Source: Brevibacillus brevis
GTDB taxonomy: Bacteria; Bacillota; Bacilli; Brevibacillales; Brevibacillaceae
Length of the DNA: 64,000 nt
NCBI RefSeq assembly: GCF_022026395.1
Contig: NZ_CP041767.1
Coordinates: forward strand, 2,760,501-2,824,500
Direction: 5' to 3'
The notes below the pieces were generated by a model. That model saw nothing but the letters and a program-made list of their open reading frames with translations. It did no database searches and was not told where the DNA came from. The translations under genes and the position numbers were made by a program. This document shows positions 62,761 through 64,000 of the stretch, piece by piece (positions within the stretch are counted from its first letter, which is position 1; every line of letters begins with the position of its first letter).

Positions 62761-63372
62761 ATGCAGAACTGGATGACCCAAATTATTGAACAATATAGTT
62801 ACTTCGGTATCTTGCTCATGATGGCACTGGAAAACATATTTCCGCCCATACCTTCTGAGGTGATCTTGACGTTCGGTGGATTTATGACGACGCAATCATC
62901 CTTAACGGTTTTTGGCGTAATCTTGTCAGCTACAATCGGTTCTGTGATCGGGGCAATCATACTCTATGGAATCGGTTATTACCTGGATGTCAAGAAAATA
63001 GAGAAGATCGTAGAGAGATGGGGACATATTCTGCGCATTAAACCGGCAGATATCCATAAAGCAAATGAATGGTTCGACCGATACGGGTACTGGACGATCT
63101 TTTTTTGCCGCATGGTCCCATTGATCAGAAGCCTGATTTCCATTCCTGCTGGTATGACCAAAATGAACTTCCCTCTGTTTTTGTTGTTTACAACACTTGG
63201 TACGTTTATTTGGAACATCGTCCTTGTGGTGGCAGGTCACTTATTGGGGGAATCATGGGAAGACATTCTGTACTATTTCGATCTCTACTCCAATGTTGTT
63301 TATGTTGTTCTCGCATTCGCGGGGATAGCGTTCCTCATTGTTTTCCTCCGCAAACGAAAAGTGGATGCCTAG
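62761..63372 (+). CDS. DedA family membrane protein
   Basis: A 203-residue integral membrane protein of the DedA/SNARE-associated family. Hallmarks are ENIFPPIPSEVIL near residue 25 (re-entrant loop with the conserved Glu) and FFCRMVPLIRSLISIPAGMTKMNF near 115, with the conserved Arg residues. DedA proteins act as lipid transporters or scramblases and help maintain proton motive force; some bacterial members recycle undecaprenyl phosphate. ATG 62761 follows GAGGGA; the in-frame GTG at 62749 is an alternative. Confidence 0.94.
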   Translation: MQNWMTQIIEQYSYFGILLMMALENIFPPIPSEVILTFGGFMTTQSSLTVFGVILSATIGSVIGAIILYGIGYYLDVKKIEKIVERWGHILRIKPADIHKANEWFDRYGYWTIFFCRMVPLIRSLISIPAGMTKMNFPLFLLFTTLGTFIWNIVLVVAGHLLGESWEDILYYFDLYSNVVYVVLAFAGIAFLIVFLRKRKVDA

Positions 63373-63380
63373 AACCTTCC

Positions 63381-63413
63381 AACCATCTTTCCTTCAAGGG
63401 AAGGTGGTTTTTC
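63381..63413 (+). terminator. Terminator after the DedA gene
   Basis: AACCATCTTTCC (63381-63392) pairs with GGGAAGGTGGTT (63398-63409, G-U pairs), followed by T residues. Confidence 0.85.
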
Positions 63414-63475
63414 CATTTGGAACCAAGAGGTAAACATATTATAAAAAGTCGTAATTTTCTTGCAAATACAAAGCG

Positions 63476-63492
63476 CCTTAATTGCGTTAAGG
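63476..63492. promoter_or_regulatory. Stem-loop in the leader of the amidohydrolase gene
   Basis: CCTTAA (63476-63481), five bases, TTAAGG (63487-63492). It lies about 65 bases before the TTG start; operator or weak hairpin. Confidence 0.35.
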
Positions 63493-63556
63493 TGAGAGAA
63501 GGTGGAGCAGGTGACATGGGCACCGCCCTTATTCTTGAGGCTGGAGGAGATGCAAC

Positions 63557-64000
63557 TTGATCGATTTGTTACTCGTAAACGGCGTAGTCATTACCATGGA
63601 CAAAGACCGTCGGGTATTACAGGACGGGGCAGTCGCCATTGATAAAGGAAGAATTGTAGAGGTGGGCGACACTCCACTTCTAATAGACAAGTATCCCGCG
63701 CAAAAGGTAATCGACTGCGCGCATCATTGTATACTCCCAGGCTTCGTTGACGCACATGGTCATGGCGGACATTCGTTGTTCAAAACGATTGCGACGGACA
63801 ATATCAACGACTGGATGCCAATCATGACCAACACGTATAAGCACTACGTGACAGACGATTTTTGGTACTACGAGGGCAAGTTGTCGGCACTGGAGAGGCT
63901 TAAAGCTGGGATTACGACAGGTGTTAGCGTACTCGGCTCGATGCCGCGCTCGGATGATCCGATTTTTGCCTTGAATCACGCCAAAGCGTACAACGAGGTG
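63557..64000 (+). CDS. Amidohydrolase (TRZ/ATZ, cytosine deaminase-like family), N-terminal part
   Basis: 148 codons lie before the right edge. TTG start at 63557 with GGAGGA eight bases upstream. The product starts LIDLLLVNGVVITMDKD, the small beta-sandwich domain of amidohydrolases, and has the first metal motif as PGFVDAHGHGGHS. This HxH places it in the metal-dependent deaminase/hydrolase superfamily, near TRZ/ATZ and S-adenosylhomocysteine deaminase-like enzymes. The substrate cannot be set from the fragment. A short ORF upstream ends on its start codon. Confidence 0.87.
   Translation, partial: MIDLLLVNGVVITMDKDRRVLQDGAVAIDKGRIVEVGDTPLLIDKYPAQKVIDCAHHCILPGFVDAHGHGGHSLFKTIATDNINDWMPIMTNTYKHYVTDDFWYYEGKLSALERLKAGITTGVSVLGSMPRSDDPIFALNHAKAYNEV

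Noticed and set aside
1..64000. CRISPR arrays, rRNA, tRNA genes and prophage modules
   Set aside because: No regularly spaced repeats, no recognisable tRNA/rRNA sequence and no phage structural or integrase genes were seen on either strand.

Overview
The window looks like chromosomal DNA from an endospore-forming, aerobic, mid-GC Gram-positive bacterium of the Bacillales, most like Brevibacillus or a close Paenibacillaceae relative. This is inferred from a GerA-type germinant receptor operon, the sporulation-type diadenylate cyclase CdaS, strong AGGAGG ribosome sites, frequent GTG/TTG starts, and a heterocycloanthracin/sonorensin-type bacteriocin. No rRNA, tRNA or CRISPR array was seen.

Layout. 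1-2.8 kb: a germinant receptor operon (A-C-B order, minus strand, cut at the left edge), divergent from cdaS (2.9-3.5 kb). 3.6-11.4 kb: housekeeping genes (M29 aminopeptidase, oligoendopeptidase F, alkyltransferase-like protein, Lin0512-family protein, DinG-like helicase, lipoprotein multicopper oxidase). 11.5-12.8 kb: a gene-poor stretch with two small ORFs, a candidate ECF promoter and a structured leader, ahead of an OatA-like acyltransferase (12.8-14.8 kb). 15-17.5 kb: a DMT exporter, a GNAT acetyltransferase and an HSL-type esterase.

17.5-30.1 kb is a peptide-utilisation block. A divergently read, poorly characterised regulator faces a complete Dpp/Opp-type ABC transporter (two permeases, two ATPases, binding lipoprotein), followed by two S9 prolyl-oligopeptidase-like enzymes and an M20 dipeptidase. 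Two near-identical 25-27 bp elements flank the divergent promoter region and are the best operator candidates. 30.2-33.9 kb holds an MsrA-MsrB fusion, an orphan peptide-binding lipoprotein and a VanY-type carboxypeptidase.

34-44.3 kb is a propionyl-CoA to succinyl-CoA operon under a TetR-type regulator: biotin carrier, methylmalonyl-CoA mutase small and large subunits, MeaB chaperone GTPase, carboxyltransferase, a second carrier-like protein that has lost its biotinylated lysine, and biotin carboxylase. Two palindromes based on GACCAACTAG bracket its promoter. No epimerase gene is present.

44.4-52.9 kb is more accessory: a TrmB-type regulator, an IS110 left-end remnant, a SUKH/SMI1 gene joined to a decayed EamA transporter, a hydrolase with a divergent WYL regulator, an ankyrin protein, a Cys-rich small protein, an MFS exporter, a TetR regulator with a 32-bp operator-like palindrome, and heme O synthase.

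53.1-59.0 kb is a complete thiazole/oxazole-modified microcin (TOMM/LAP) locus. A precursor whose core has 20 cysteines in 44 residues, much of it alternating Ser-Cys and Thr-Cys, is followed by a ThiF-like maturation protein, a YcaO cyclodehydratase with a C-terminal proline motif, and a two-domain SagB-type dehydrogenase. This is the most distinctive system in the window. 59-64 kb: an unusual GNAT/class-V aminotransferase fusion, a RimL-like acetyltransferase, a secreted hypothetical protein, a DedA membrane protein and the start of an amidohydrolase cut by the right edge.
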